Positions 51,243 to 60,169 of a stretch of DNA of 64,000 bases are shown one piece after another. The position numbers were made by a program, and so were the translations under genes. Source of the stretch: Shinella yambaruensis (GTDB taxonomy: Bacteria > Pseudomonadota > Alphaproteobacteria > Rhizobiales > Rhizobiaceae). The first letter of the stretch is position 1; each line of letters starts with the position of its first letter. Below the pieces are notes generated by a model. The model made no database searches, had not been told where the DNA came from, and saw only the letters and a list, made by a program, of their open reading frames with translations. The stretch covers positions 1-64,000 of the forward strand of contig NZ_JALJCK010000005.1 of NCBI RefSeq assembly GCF_022899355.1, written 5' to 3'.

Positions 51243-52025
51243 ATGACCAGTGACAAGGCAGAGCTTCAGGAATCGGGCGCCGTCAAATCGGCGATGCGCG
51301 TGCTCGATCTTTTCGAATATCTCGGGCGCTGGGGCGACAAGACCCATACGGAAATCGCCCGGGAGCTGGACATCCCGAAAAGCAGCCTGACGCAGCTCCT
51401 GAAGACCCTCGTCCGGCGCGGCTACCTGATCTACCAGCCCGCCAGCAAAGGCTACGAGCTCGGCCCGGCGATCGCCGACCTCGCCAGGCGCGTCGGCGAC
51501 AGCACCGACCTCGTTTCGGTGGCAGCGCCCGTGCTTTCGTGGATCACAGGCGAGACGCAGGAATCCTGCGCGCTCAACTTCATCAAGGGCGACCGCTCGG
51601 AGGTCGTCGCCGCCGTGACGAGCCCGCGCCGCCTGCTCTACCACATGCAGTCCGGTGATTCCGCGCCGCTCTACGCCACATCCGGCGGCAAGGCGCTCCT
51701 CGCCCATCTGCCCGAAGAGATGCGGCGTGATTATCTCAGCCGCGTCGTGCTCGAGCCGATTACCCCCAACACGATCACCACCATCCCGGCGCTGGAGGCC
51801 GAACTGGCGGATGTCAGGGCGAAGGGTTATGCGCAGGTCGTGGAGGAGTTCACGATCGGCATCGCCGGCGTCGCCCGCCCCGTTCTCAGCGCGTCGGGCT
51901 TCCCCCTCGCCTCGCTCAACATCGCCATGCCCATCGCCCGCTTCGAGGACGCCGCGCGCGACCGCTGCCTCGCCGTGCTGGAGAAGGCGGTAGCGGACAT
52001 CCGCCATCAATGTGGCTGGATCTGA
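51243..52025 (+). CDS. IclR-family transcriptional regulator
   Basis: This is a 260-residue regulator. The HTH has SAMRVLDLFEYLGRWGDKTHTEIARELDIPKSSLTQLLKTLVRRGYL. The effector domain has APLYATSGGKALLAHLP and VVEEFTIGIAGVARPVLSASGFPLASLNIA. ATG 51243 follows GAGGAAG. It is convergent with the SDR gene and lies between two groups that share GTTC-N8-(G/A)AAC promoter elements, which it may bind. Confidence 0.9.
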   Translation: MTSDKAELQESGAVKSAMRVLDLFEYLGRWGDKTHTEIARELDIPKSSLTQLLKTLVRRGYLIYQPASKGYELGPAIADLARRVGDSTDLVSVAAPVLSWITGETQESCALNFIKGDRSEVVAAVTSPRRLLYHMQSGDSAPLYATSGGKALLAHLPEEMRRDYLSRVVLEPITPNTITTIPALEAELADVRAKGYAQVVEEFTIGIAGVARPVLSASGFPLASLNIAMPIARFEDAARDRCLAVLEKAVADIRHQCGWI

Positions 52026-52034
52026 CAGGCGGCG

Positions 52035-52808
52035 TCAGACTGTCGTCAGGATACCGCCGTTCATTTCGATCACCTGGCCGGTGTAGTAGCTCGCGCCCGG
52101 CCCGGCGAGGAAGACCACGGCAGCCTGGAGGTCTTTCGGATCGCCCCAGCGCTTCAGGGCGATGCGGCTGTCGATATATGACTTGAACTCCTTGTCCTCC
52201 ACCAGTTTCCGCGACATCTCCGTGATGAAGAATCCAGGCGCGATCGCATTGCTGGTGATCCCCCAGGGGCCGAGTTCCATCGCCAATGCGTTCATCAGGG
52301 CCGTCAGCGCGCCTTTCGCCGCCGCATAGGGCGCCATGGGAACCCGCATCGATTTCAGCGAAAGGGAGCTGACGAAAATCAGGCGGCCGTCCTTCTTCGC
52401 CTGCATGCCGGGAATGACCGCGCGCGTGACGTTGGCGGAGCCGAAATAGTGGATCTCCATCAGCTTGCGGATTTCGTCGAGGTCGTAGTCGATGAAGTAC
52501 TTGCGGTTCTGGACGCCTGCGCTGTTGATGAGAATGTCCACCGAACCCGTCCGCACCGTCACGTCCGCCAGCACGTCGTTAACCTCCTTCTCGTTAGTGA
52601 CGTCGAACCGGGCCGTCGAGACCTGCAGCCCCCTTGCCGAAAGGTCGCGTGCGCTCTTTTCCAGAGCGCTTTCGTTGATGTCGTTGATGATGATATGCGC
52701 GCCGGCCTCGGCGAGCGCCTGCGCCATCGCCCAGCCGAGCCCGCGGGCAGACCCCGTCACCAGGGCGACCTTACCTTCCAGAGAAAACCACTGCGCCAGA
52801 TTCGACAT
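52035..52808 (-). CDS. Short-chain dehydrogenase/reductase
   Basis: This is a 257-residue SDR. The NAD(P) motif is TGSARGLG (18-25), the NSAG motif is at about 95-98, the catalytic Ser is in FVSSLS, and the YxxxK is PYAAAKG (Y161, K165). It is closest in appearance to gluconate-5-dehydrogenase-like sugar-acid dehydrogenases. ATG 52808 is chosen; 21 upstream codons are open but unlike the family. It is divergent from the TIM-barrel gene at 52916, sharing a 107-base promoter region. Confidence 0.9.
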   Translation of the reverse strand: MSNLAQWFSLEGKVALVTGSARGLGWAMAQALAEAGAHIIINDINESALEKSARDLSARGLQVSTARFDVTNEKEVNDVLADVTVRTGSVDILINSAGVQNRKYFIDYDLDEIRKLMEIHYFGSANVTRAVIPGMQAKKDGRLIFVSSLSLKSMRVPMAPYAAAKGALTALMNALAMELGPWGITSNAIAPGFFITEMSRKLVEDKEFKSYIDSRIALKRWGDPKDLQAAVVFLAGPGASYYTGQVIEMNGGILTTV

Positions 52809-52837
52809 CGCAACATCCACTTCCGAGGTTTTAGATT

Positions 52838-52853
52838 GTTCTATTTGAGAAAC
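52838..52853. promoter_or_regulatory. GTTC-N8-AAAC element in the SDR/TIM-barrel divergent promoter
   Basis: GTTCTATTTGAGAAAC lies next to AAGTTTATATATA, in the same order and spacing as the element at 48908-48923. It sits between divergent genes that would both be served by one regulator. Confidence 0.4.
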
Positions 52854-52915
52854 AAGTTTATATATAGGCACATAGCTTTTGCAAGACGATTTCCTCCAAC
52901 GGACGGACCGACCGA

Positions 52916-53722
52916 ATGACGCCGCTCTATCTCGCCCATCAAAGCCTGATCGATCTCGAACCGCTCGCTTTCCTGGAGACCGCCGCCGCCGCGGGATTTT
53001 CCGGCGTCAGCCTGCGCGTGCGCGCCGCCGCCAAGGGCGCGCCAGTCTACGAAATCCGGCCGGGCTCCGAGGGAATGCGGGCGGTTCGCGGGCGGGCCGA
53101 AGCGCTCGGCATCGCCGTCGCCTATGTCGAGACGCTCGCCCTCGACGCCGGAATGACACGCGACGACTATGTTGCGACCCTGGAGACCGGCGCCGAACTC
53201 GGCGCGAAGCGCCTGACGGTGGCCGGGAACGACAGCGATTTCGCCGCGCTCTCGGAGGTCTTCGCCGCGCTCAGCGAAGACGCGGCCGCTTTCGGCGTCG
53301 TCGTCGATCTGGAGTTCATGCCGTTTCGCCCCGTGAAGAGCCTCGAAGACGCCATCGACATCCTCCGGCGCGCCGGTTCGGGCTGCATCCTGCCGGACGC
53401 CCTGCATCTCGTCCGCTCGGGCGGCACGCCGGCCTCGCTGCGCACGCTTGCGCCGGACGCTATCGGATCGTTCCAGCTCTGCGACGGGACGCTGAGCGCG
53501 CCCTGGCCGGACGACCTGCCATTTGAGGCGCGCAATGGAAGGCTGCTCCCCGGAGACGGTGAGTTCCCGCTCGTCGCGATGATCGAGGCCCTGCCGAAGG
53601 GCACGATGATCGGCGTCGAGGCGCCGCTCGCCGGAGACGTCCGCCCCGTCGATCCGCTCGGCCGGGCGCGGCGGATATTCCAGGCGGCGCGCGGCGTGCT
53701 GGAAGCCGCCAGCAGGCCCTGA
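52916..53722 (+). CDS. Sugar-phosphate isomerase/epimerase-type TIM barrel
   Basis: This is a 268-residue TIM barrel related to the gene at 47310. It opens LAHQSLIDLEPLAFLETAAAAGFSGVSLRV; the metal-site region is VVDLEFMPFRPVKSL and CILPDALHLVRSGGT, then SFQLCDGTL. The two paralogues lie in the same catabolic region but opposite orientation. It may act on a sugar, sugar acid or cyclitol; the substrate is unknown. Confidence 0.82.
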   Translation: MTPLYLAHQSLIDLEPLAFLETAAAAGFSGVSLRVRAAAKGAPVYEIRPGSEGMRAVRGRAEALGIAVAYVETLALDAGMTRDDYVATLETGAELGAKRLTVAGNDSDFAALSEVFAALSEDAAAFGVVVDLEFMPFRPVKSLEDAIDILRRAGSGCILPDALHLVRSGGTPASLRTLAPDAIGSFQLCDGTLSAPWPDDLPFEARNGRLLPGDGEFPLVAMIEALPKGTMIGVEAPLAGDVRPVDPLGRARRIFQAARGVLEAASRP

Positions 53723-53742
53723 CACAGGATCGGGCGTGGTGC

Positions 53743-54615
53743 TCATCGCCGCCGCGCCAGGGTCAGGAGCCCGGCCGCCGTGATCAGCCCGGCGCCGGCG
53801 ACGGTGATCGACGACAGCACCTCTCCGAAGGCGACAAAGCCGCAGATCGCCGCGACAACGAGTTGCGCATAGGTGAAGGGCGCGACACGCGAGGCCGGCG
53901 CTCGGGCGAAGGCGGCGAGGAACAGCACTTGGCCGACGGCCTGCGCCAAGCCCGTGGCCGCCACCAGCAGCCAGCCCTGCGCATCCAGCGGCCGCCAATA
54001 GACAGGCAAGAGGATGGTGCAGACGACAAGCCCGGTGATCGCCATGTGCACGATGGCAGCGCTCAGCGGGATGCGCGTCGACAGGTGCCGCGTGATGACA
54101 TGGTTGAACGACAGGCCGACACCGCCGAGCAGCGGCAACAGCATCACCCAGTCGAACGCGTCCGTACCAGGCTGCGTGACGAGAAGCACGCCGACAAAGC
54201 CGATCACGACAGCGAGCCATCGATAGAGATCGACCGGCTCTCCGAGGAAGATCCGCGCCAGCGCGACGCTGATGACCGGCGAGATGTAGATGATCGCCGT
54301 GACCTGACCCAGGGGAAGATACATGAAGGCGATGATGACGGTCATGCCGCTGACGAGCGGCAGCAGCGAACGGACCGCCAGCAGGCGGGCATTCGGGCCG
54401 AGGAACGTTTCCGGCAGGCGCCGCGACCAGAAATAGGGCACGACGAAGACGACGAAGAACAGGGCCCGCCCCCAGAGCGCCATTACCGGGCCGGACCGTT
54501 CCGCAACGACCTTCGAGAAGGCGTCACCGACGGCGAAGAAGCTGACCGCGGCGAGAATCATGGCGCTCGCCCGGATCAGGCTTTGAGGAACGGCTGCAGG
54601 CTGTGCGATTGTCAT
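53743..54615 (-). CDS. EamA/DMT-family transporter
   Basis: This is a 290-residue membrane protein with two EamA repeats: residues about 15-140 with SKVVAERSGPVMALWGRALFF, and about 160-285 with FTYAQLVVAAICGFVAFGEVLSSITVAGAGLITAAGLL. Ten membrane helices are expected. It belongs to the drug/metabolite exporter family. It is convergent with the TIM-barrel gene and next to the ketopantoate-reductase-like gene. Substrate unknown. Confidence 0.88.
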   Translation of the reverse strand: MTIAQPAAVPQSLIRASAMILAAVSFFAVGDAFSKVVAERSGPVMALWGRALFFVVFVVPYFWSRRLPETFLGPNARLLAVRSLLPLVSGMTVIIAFMYLPLGQVTAIIYISPVISVALARIFLGEPVDLYRWLAVVIGFVGVLLVTQPGTDAFDWVMLLPLLGGVGLSFNHVITRHLSTRIPLSAAIVHMAITGLVVCTILLPVYWRPLDAQGWLLVAATGLAQAVGQVLFLAAFARAPASRVAPFTYAQLVVAAICGFVAFGEVLSSITVAGAGLITAAGLLTLARRR

Positions 54616-54669
54616 GGTCTTGCCCGGCGGACGGCTGCGAGGGAGACGGTGGAACGAGCAGGTGGCGGC

Positions 54670-55620
54670 CTACCCGGACGCGCCCGCGGCGGTCTCCCGC
54701 TTTTCCTGCTCGACGCGATGAATGGCGGCCGTCACCGTGGTGTTAAGCGGGGTCGGGACACCGTATTGCGCGCCGAAGGCCGAGATCGCCCCGTTCATGA
54801 AGTCGACCTCCGTCTTCCGGCCGGCGGCAAGGTCGATGCACATGGAGGACTTGTGTTCGTAATTGTGGACGTCGGTGCCCTGGCGCACATAGTCGTGCGG
54901 ATCGTCGCCGCCCGGCAGCCGTACGCCCTTGGCCTTCGCCACGGCGATCGCCTCGGCGCAGCAGGCGATCATCGCCTGGCGGATTCCGGGAATGTCGCCG
55001 GCCGCACGGTTCGGCAGGTTGAGGATCGTCGCGAAGGGGTTGGTGCCGACATTGAGCAATGCTTTCTGCCATTTCACGGCCATGACGTCGTCCTCGACCC
55101 GGCATTCGAAATCCGCCGCCCGCAACGCTTCCGCCAGGTGCCGGGCTGGCCCCTGCCCCTCGGGCGTGAGCCCGCCGACGGCGATGCCGGCATGCGGGTT
55201 GGAATGTTTCACATGCGCCGGGCCGATGACGTTGCCGCCGAAATAGAGCGTTCCGCCGAGCGTGCGGTCCGGCCCGATCACCTCGGCGATCACCTCCTCG
55301 TTGCCCAGCCCGTTCTGGAAAGAGATGACGGCCCCGCCCTCAGCAAGATGCTCCCGGGCGATCATCGCGGCCGCGCGCGTCGAATGCGACTTCACCAGCG
55401 TCACGACGATGTCGAACCGCATGTCGGGCGCCGGCCGGTCGTGGATGGGAAGCGTGACGGTGAACGGACCGTCGTCCATCTCGATGGTCAGCCCGTTCGT
55501 GCGGATGGCGTCGGCGTGCTCGCGCCAGGTGTCGAACAACGTCACGTCGATGCCGGCCTTCGCCAGCCGCGCGCCGACGATGCTGCCCATCGCGCCCGCG
55601 CCAATGATCCCGATTTTCAT
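54670..55620 (-). CDS. Ketopantoate reductase family (ApbA/PanE-like) oxidoreductase
   Basis: This is a 316-residue NADP oxidoreductase. It opens MKIGIIGAGAMGSIVGARLAKAG, and the family body follows with VVTLVKSHSTRAA, VISFQNGLGNEEVI, VKWQKALLNVGTNPFATIL and KSSMCIDLAAGRKTEVDFMNGAI. PanE makes pantoate, but many paralogues in catabolic clusters reduce other 2-oxoacids. ATG 55620 has GGAAAGGAC upstream. It lies 43 bases after the epimerase-type gene on the same strand. Confidence 0.88.
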   Translation of the reverse strand: MKIGIIGAGAMGSIVGARLAKAGIDVTLFDTWREHADAIRTNGLTIEMDDGPFTVTLPIHDRPAPDMRFDIVVTLVKSHSTRAAAMIAREHLAEGGAVISFQNGLGNEEVIAEVIGPDRTLGGTLYFGGNVIGPAHVKHSNPHAGIAVGGLTPEGQGPARHLAEALRAADFECRVEDDVMAVKWQKALLNVGTNPFATILNLPNRAAGDIPGIRQAMIACCAEAIAVAKAKGVRLPGGDDPHDYVRQGTDVHNYEHKSSMCIDLAAGRKTEVDFMNGAISAFGAQYGVPTPLNTTVTAAIHRVEQEKRETAAGASG

Positions 55621-55663
55621 GTCTGTCCTTTCCACATCCTAGAAAACGCCGTGAAACCCCCGG

Positions 55664-56563
55664 TTAGCGGCCAACGCGGCGGCGATAGTGATTGATCGTG
55701 CGCCGCACGCCGGCTTCGAGCGGCGTTCGGGGAAGCCCCGGAAGGACCGTCTCGATCCGGTCGGGGGTGAGTTCGAAATAGGTCGAGATGGGCGGTCCCT
55801 CGGCGCGGATCTGCGCATCCGGAACATGTCGCCCGATCTCGCGGATGAAATCCTCCACGCTGGCCGTCTCGCCGATGAGGCTGAAGGCGGAAGCGCCCTT
55901 CGGCCGCGTCGCCACGGCCGTCTCGATCGCCGCCGCGACGTCGTCGACGAAGAGCATGTCGGATGCGCCCGTCAGCCCGATCACGTAGGGACGCCGCTCC
56001 GCCGCCGCCCGGCAGGCAAGCGTGAAGCCGGCGGAAAGGCCCGTGTCCCGGCCGGGGCCGTAGACCGTGAAGGGCCGCAGCCCGATGCTGGAAAGCCCCT
56101 CTTCCCGGAAGAAGGCGCGGGCATTTCCCTCGTTGGCCAGTTTGTAGGTGCCGTAGTGGGTCACGGGAAATGGCGTGTGGCCGTTGTCGGGCCCGAACAC
56201 CGCCGCGCTGCTGGCGTAGACGACGAAGCCGGCTTCCGTCGAAAGGGCGGCCCTGAAGACGTTCAGCGTGCCGATGACGTTAACCATGGCACCGGCGACC
56301 GGGTCGGCCATGCAGGCCGGCGTCTGAAGACCGGCGAGATGGACGATCGCCGCGCATCCCCTGGCGGCCTTTTCGACCGCCGCGGCGTCCGTGATGTCGC
56401 CGCGCGACCATTCCACTGCGTCGGCGGCGGCCACGTCGACCTCGTCGGGGATGCGCCGGTCCGAGCGGATGTCGAAGGCGCGCACAGCGACGTCGGCCGC
56501 GATGAAACGGCGGATCGCCCATGCCCCGATGAACCCTCCGGCTCCTGTGATCAAGACGCGCAT
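55664..56563 (-). CDS. NAD-dependent epimerase/dehydratase family (extended SDR)
   Basis: This is a 299-residue extended SDR. It opens MRVLITGAGGFIGAWAIRRF (TGxxGxxG), has FVVYASSAAVFGP, and the active-site Tyr/Lys pair in THYGTYKLANE (YxxxK). It is related to nucleotide-sugar epimerases and to uronate dehydrogenases. In a sugar-acid cluster an aldehyde- or lactone-forming dehydrogenase is possible. ATG 56563 follows GGAGGGAG. It lies 131 bases after the SBP gene. Confidence 0.87.
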   Translation of the reverse strand: MRVLITGAGGFIGAWAIRRFIAADVAVRAFDIRSDRRIPDEVDVAAADAVEWSRGDITDAAAVEKAARGCAAIVHLAGLQTPACMADPVAGAMVNVIGTLNVFRAALSTEAGFVVYASSAAVFGPDNGHTPFPVTHYGTYKLANEGNARAFFREEGLSSIGLRPFTVYGPGRDTGLSAGFTLACRAAAERRPYVIGLTGASDMLFVDDVAAAIETAVATRPKGASAFSLIGETASVEDFIREIGRHVPDAQIRAEGPPISTYFELTPDRIETVLPGLPRTPLEAGVRRTINHYRRRVGR

Positions 56564-56694
56564 TGAGGCAGCACTCCCTCCGCCGCGCCGCATATGCGAC
56601 ATGTCGCGGGCGTTACGTTCGGGTTGGAGCCGCCGGACCGGCCCCGCATTCCGCGGGCGTCCTCCGGCGGCTTCCTTCTTCCATGCGGCTCGGA

Positions 56695-57540
56695 TCAGAA
56701 CGGAATGCCGTCGAGCTTGGCCGGGAATTCCGGCAGGTCCTCCTGCAGCCAGCGCTGGCTGACCTCGTTCAGTCGGCCGTCCTTGATGATCCCGTCGATG
56801 AAATCATTGGTCCAGGCGAGGAATTCCGGATCGCCCTTGCGTAGGCCCATGCCGGTCCATTGGGTGGTGAGCACGAACTTCTGTTCATAGTCGTTGTCCG
56901 GCTTCACCTTGTTGATGTTGGCAATATAGGTGTTGTTCCCACCTATCACCGTGACCTGTCCGGAGAGCAGCGCCTGTGCGGTCGCCGCATCGTCGTCGAA
57001 GCGCTGCATCGTTGTGTCGGACGGTACGTTCTCCGTCAGGATCTTGTCCTGGTTGCAGCCGCGGCAGACGCCGACATTCATGCCCGCAAGATCGGGAAAG
57101 TCCTTGATCTCCGTGGATTTCGGCGCGATCACGATGTTGCGCAGTGTCGAATAGGGCTTAGAGAACTGCACGACCTCCGCGCGGTCGGGATACATGCCGA
57201 GAACGGCGATCAACACATCGACGCGCCCGGTCTGAAGCTGCGCGATCCGGTTCGGCGTCGTGACGCGCACGAACTCGACCGGCACCTTGAGCGCCTCGCC
57301 CATCAGCCGCGCGACGTCGGCGTCATAGCCGGCGTTCTCGCCCTTCTCGTCAATGAAGCCCCATGGCGGGTTTTCCGCCTGGATGCCGACGATCAGCTTT
57401 CCCCGGGCTGCGATGTCCTCAAGCGTGCCGGCCGAGGCTTCGGTCGGCGAAAGGCCCGGCATGAGGCAGGCAAGCGCGATGGCCGCTATGCCCAGTTTCA
57501 CGAGGGGACGCTGCAGGTACTTCAAGAGATTGCAAAACAT
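56695..57540 (-). CDS. Polar-amino-acid-type ABC substrate-binding protein
   Basis: This is a 281-residue family 3 binding protein. An N-terminal hydrophobic segment (LVKLGIAAIALACLMPGLSPTEASA) acts as signal peptide. Mature motifs are IAARGKLIVGIQAENPPWGFIDEKGENAGYDADVARLMGEAL and RFDDDAATAQALLSGQV. The C-terminal LNEVSQRWLQEDLP is present. ATG 57540 is six bases after GGAGGA. Amino-acid-type binding proteins also take polar sugars and opine-like compounds. The ligand is unknown. Confidence 0.9.
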   Translation of the reverse strand: MFCNLLKYLQRPLVKLGIAAIALACLMPGLSPTEASAGTLEDIAARGKLIVGIQAENPPWGFIDEKGENAGYDADVARLMGEALKVPVEFVRVTTPNRIAQLQTGRVDVLIAVLGMYPDRAEVVQFSKPYSTLRNIVIAPKSTEIKDFPDLAGMNVGVCRGCNQDKILTENVPSDTTMQRFDDDAATAQALLSGQVTVIGGNNTYIANINKVKPDNDYEQKFVLTTQWTGMGLRKGDPEFLAWTNDFIDGIIKDGRLNEVSQRWLQEDLPEFPAKLDGIPF

Positions 57541-57601
57541 TTTCACTCCTCCACTTGGTTATTTTTGACGTTCGAATAGGTTTATTTCCTTCATGAACGC
57601 A

Positions 57602-58261
57602 TCACCGGTCTGCGAGCGCATATTTGCTTTCCAGATGCTTGCTGTAACGGGACAGGGGCCAGCACAGGGCAAAGTAGATCGCCCCGACGACCGTGTAGAC
57701 CAGCAGCGGCTGCCAGGTGGCGTTCGAGATGATCTGCCCGGCGCGGGCGAGTTCCGTAAAGCCGATGATTGCCGCCAGCGACGTACCCTTGATGAGCTGC
57801 ACGAAGAAGCCGACCGTCGCAGGAAGCGAAATGCGGAATGCCTGGGGCAGGATGACGTAGCGCATGCGCGTCCAGTAGGAGAGCGCCAGCGCGGTCGCCG
57901 CCTCCGTCTGGCCCTTCGGCACGGCCTCGATGCAGCCGCGCCAGATTTCGCCGAGAAAAGCGCTCGCATGCAGCGTGAAGGCGATGGCGGCAGCCGTCCA
58001 GGGGCTGAGCTCGAAGCCGAGCAGGCCGAGGCCGAAATAAACGAGAAAGAGCTGCATCAGGAGCGGGGTGCCCTGGAATAGCTCGATGACGCCCTTGGCG
58101 AAGTATCGGCGGAGCGGCCCGTTCGCCACCCGCGCCAGCGCGATGGCGAGGCCGCCCGGCACCCCCCCGGCGAAGGCCACCAGCGAGAGGCCGATCGTCC
58201 ACCACAGGCCGGTCAGCAGGAAAAAGAATTCATTGAAACCAAAGTCACGAACAGTAAGCAT
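57602..58261 (-). CDS. Polar-amino-acid-type ABC permease
   Basis: This is a 219-residue HisM/Q-family permease. It has FQGTPLLMQLFLVYFGLGLLGF and the EAA loop AVPKGQTEAATALALSYWTRMRYVILPQAFRISLPATVGFFVQLIKGTSLA. It is the second channel gene, five bases after the other permease. No ATPase gene follows in this operon. Confidence 0.92.
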   Translation of the reverse strand: MLTVRDFGFNEFFFLLTGLWWTIGLSLVAFAGGVPGGLAIALARVANGPLRRYFAKGVIELFQGTPLLMQLFLVYFGLGLLGFELSPWTAAAIAFTLHASAFLGEIWRGCIEAVPKGQTEAATALALSYWTRMRYVILPQAFRISLPATVGFFVQLIKGTSLAAIIGFTELARAGQIISNATWQPLLVYTVVGAIYFALCWPLSRYSKHLESKYALADR

Positions 58262-58266
58262 TGTCC

Positions 58267-58935
58267 CTACCTCGTCGGATAAGAAAACAAATAGCCGTAC
58301 AGAAAGTCGAATATTCGCGATAAGAGAAATGTCAGGATGAGATAGACGATCGTGACGACGAAATAGATTTCGAAACTTCTGAAGGTCATCGTTTCCAATG
58401 ACTGCGCGACATAGGTCAGCTCATTCGCCGAAATGGAGGCGACGACGCTCGACGTGAGCATGATGAGGATGAACTGGCTCGTGAGGGCCGGATAGATCGC
58501 CCGCATCGCCGGCTTGAAGATCACATAGCGGAATACCTGTAACGGACGCAGGCCGATGGCGAGCCCCGCCTCGATCTGGCCCTTGCTGATCGATTCAACA
58601 CCGCCCCGGATGATTTCCGTCGCATATGCCCCGACATTGATGGAGAGCGCGATCACCGCCGCCGTATTGGGCGACATGCGGATGCCGAGCGTCGGCAGAC
58701 CGAAATACAGCAGGAAGATCTGCACGAGGAAGGGCGTGTTGCGGACGATTTCGACATAGGCGAGCGAGATCGCCGAAACTCCCCAGAAGCGTGAGCGCCG
58801 CGCCAGAACCATCGCGAGCGCGATGAGGAGGCCGAGCACCATCGCCGTGATGGAGAGGCGGATGGTGAGCCAGGTCCCTTCCAGGAGGATCGGGTAGTTG
58901 CGGAGGACGACGCCGAAATCGAACTGATAGGTCAC
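58267..58935 (-). CDS. Polar-amino-acid-type ABC permease
   Basis: This is a 222-residue HisM/Q-family permease with VRNTPFLVQIFLLYFGLPTLG and the EAA loop SISKGQIEAGLAIGLRPLQVFRYVIFKPAMRAIYPAL. It pairs with the downstream permease. It overlaps the dehydrogenase gene by four bases, showing one transcript. Confidence 0.92.
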   Translation of the reverse strand: MTYQFDFGVVLRNYPILLEGTWLTIRLSITAMVLGLLIALAMVLARRSRFWGVSAISLAYVEIVRNTPFLVQIFLLYFGLPTLGIRMSPNTAAVIALSINVGAYATEIIRGGVESISKGQIEAGLAIGLRPLQVFRYVIFKPAMRAIYPALTSQFILIMLTSSVVASISANELTYVAQSLETMTFRSFEIYFVVTIVYLILTFLLSRIFDFLYGYLFSYPTR

Positions 58936-60128
58936 GGCCCGGCCTCCGCGATCGGGTTCTTCGCAAGCGGCGCCCAGCCGCCTTCCTTTCGAGACCGGGC
59001 GCAGGCCTCGACCCAGGCGAGGCCGTCGACGCCGTCCTGAATGCCGGGATAATGCAGGCTGACCGCCGGCGGCGCGACACCGGCGATCTCGGCGGCGAGC
59101 ACATCAGCAAAATCGCTGTAAATGCTCGAAAAGGCCTCGCGGAATCCCTCGGGATGATGCGGGGGCGAATGGATGGAGTGGCTGGCGAGCGGCAGGAGAC
59201 CCTCCGTGGCGCGCCCATAAACCTCCAGCGGCTTGCCCTGCCGGGTGTGGCGCAGCACATTGGGCAGGCCCTGCTCCCATTGCAGGCCGCCCTTCTCGCC
59301 ATAGACCTCGATCCCGAAGACCTGCGGCGCGCCGGTCGCGGCCTTGGTGAGGGAGAGCGAGACGCGGAGGTCCCCGGCGAGCCGGCCGAGGATGACGGCG
59401 GTATCGTCGAACCGGCGGCCCTTGAGCGCAGGCCCCATATCGGCGAACACCGTCTCGAACGGCCGGCCGGTGACATAGGTCGCCAGGTGATGCGCATGGG
59501 TGCCGATGTCGAGCAGAAGGTTCTCCGCCCCGCCGCGAGCCGGATCCAGCCGCCATTGCAACTGCACGGGAAGGTCGGGCTGGTGCTCGACCAGACTGCT
59601 GAGATTGCCCTGGGCGTATCTGACCTCGACGAGATGCGGCGCGCCGATCACGCCGGCGGCGATCATCGCCCGCGCCTGGCGCACCATCGGATAACCGGTG
59701 TAGTTGTAGGTCACCATGAAGCGGCGGCCGCTCTCGCGCACCTTCTGCGCCAGCGCCAGCGCGTCGTCCAGCGTGTTGGCCACCGGCTTGTCGCAGATGA
59801 CGTGAAAGCCGGCGTCCAGCGCGGCGATCGCCGATGAGACATGGCTGTCGTTCGGCGTCATGATCGCGACGACGTCGATCGGGTCCTGCCGCTCGCGCTC
59901 GGCATTCAGCATATCCGAAAGACTGGCATAGGGTCTGGCGATCCCGAGCTTGCGGCCCAGTTCCACGGCCTTCTCGCCGTTGCTGGAGAGCACGCCCGCG
60001 ATGATCTCGTAGCGGTCGTCGAGGCGCATCGCGATGCGGTGCGTCGCCCCGATGAGCGAACCTTCGCCTCCCCCGACGAGCCCTACCCGCAGCCGTCGGC
60101 CGATCATTTCCACCGTCGCATTCAGCAT
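58932..60128 (-). CDS. Gfo/Idh/MocA-family dehydrogenase
   Basis: This is a 398-residue NAD(P)-dependent dehydrogenase. The Rossmann motif is LRVGLVGGGEGSLIGATHR; the conserved region VICDKPVANTLDDA carries the cofactor-binding EKP-type loop, here DKP. The C-terminal catalytic region includes LLDIGTHAHHLATYVTG with the conserved Asp/His pair. Family members oxidise sugars, inositols and related amino-cyclitols. ATG 60128 follows GGGAGGA. Confidence 0.9.
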   Translation of the reverse strand: MLNATVEMIGRRLRVGLVGGGEGSLIGATHRIAMRLDDRYEIIAGVLSSNGEKAVELGRKLGIARPYASLSDMLNAERERQDPIDVVAIMTPNDSHVSSAIAALDAGFHVICDKPVANTLDDALALAQKVRESGRRFMVTYNYTGYPMVRQARAMIAAGVIGAPHLVEVRYAQGNLSSLVEHQPDLPVQLQWRLDPARGGAENLLLDIGTHAHHLATYVTGRPFETVFADMGPALKGRRFDDTAVILGRLAGDLRVSLSLTKAATGAPQVFGIEVYGEKGGLQWEQGLPNVLRHTRQGKPLEVYGRATEGLLPLASHSIHSPPHHPEGFREAFSSIYSDFADVLAAEIAGVAPPAVSLHYPGIQDGVDGLAWVEACARSRKEGGWAPLAKNPIAEAGP

Positions 60129-60169
60129 CAACTGGTCCTCCCTCGTGATGCAGCTCTGCCTGCCAAGCG

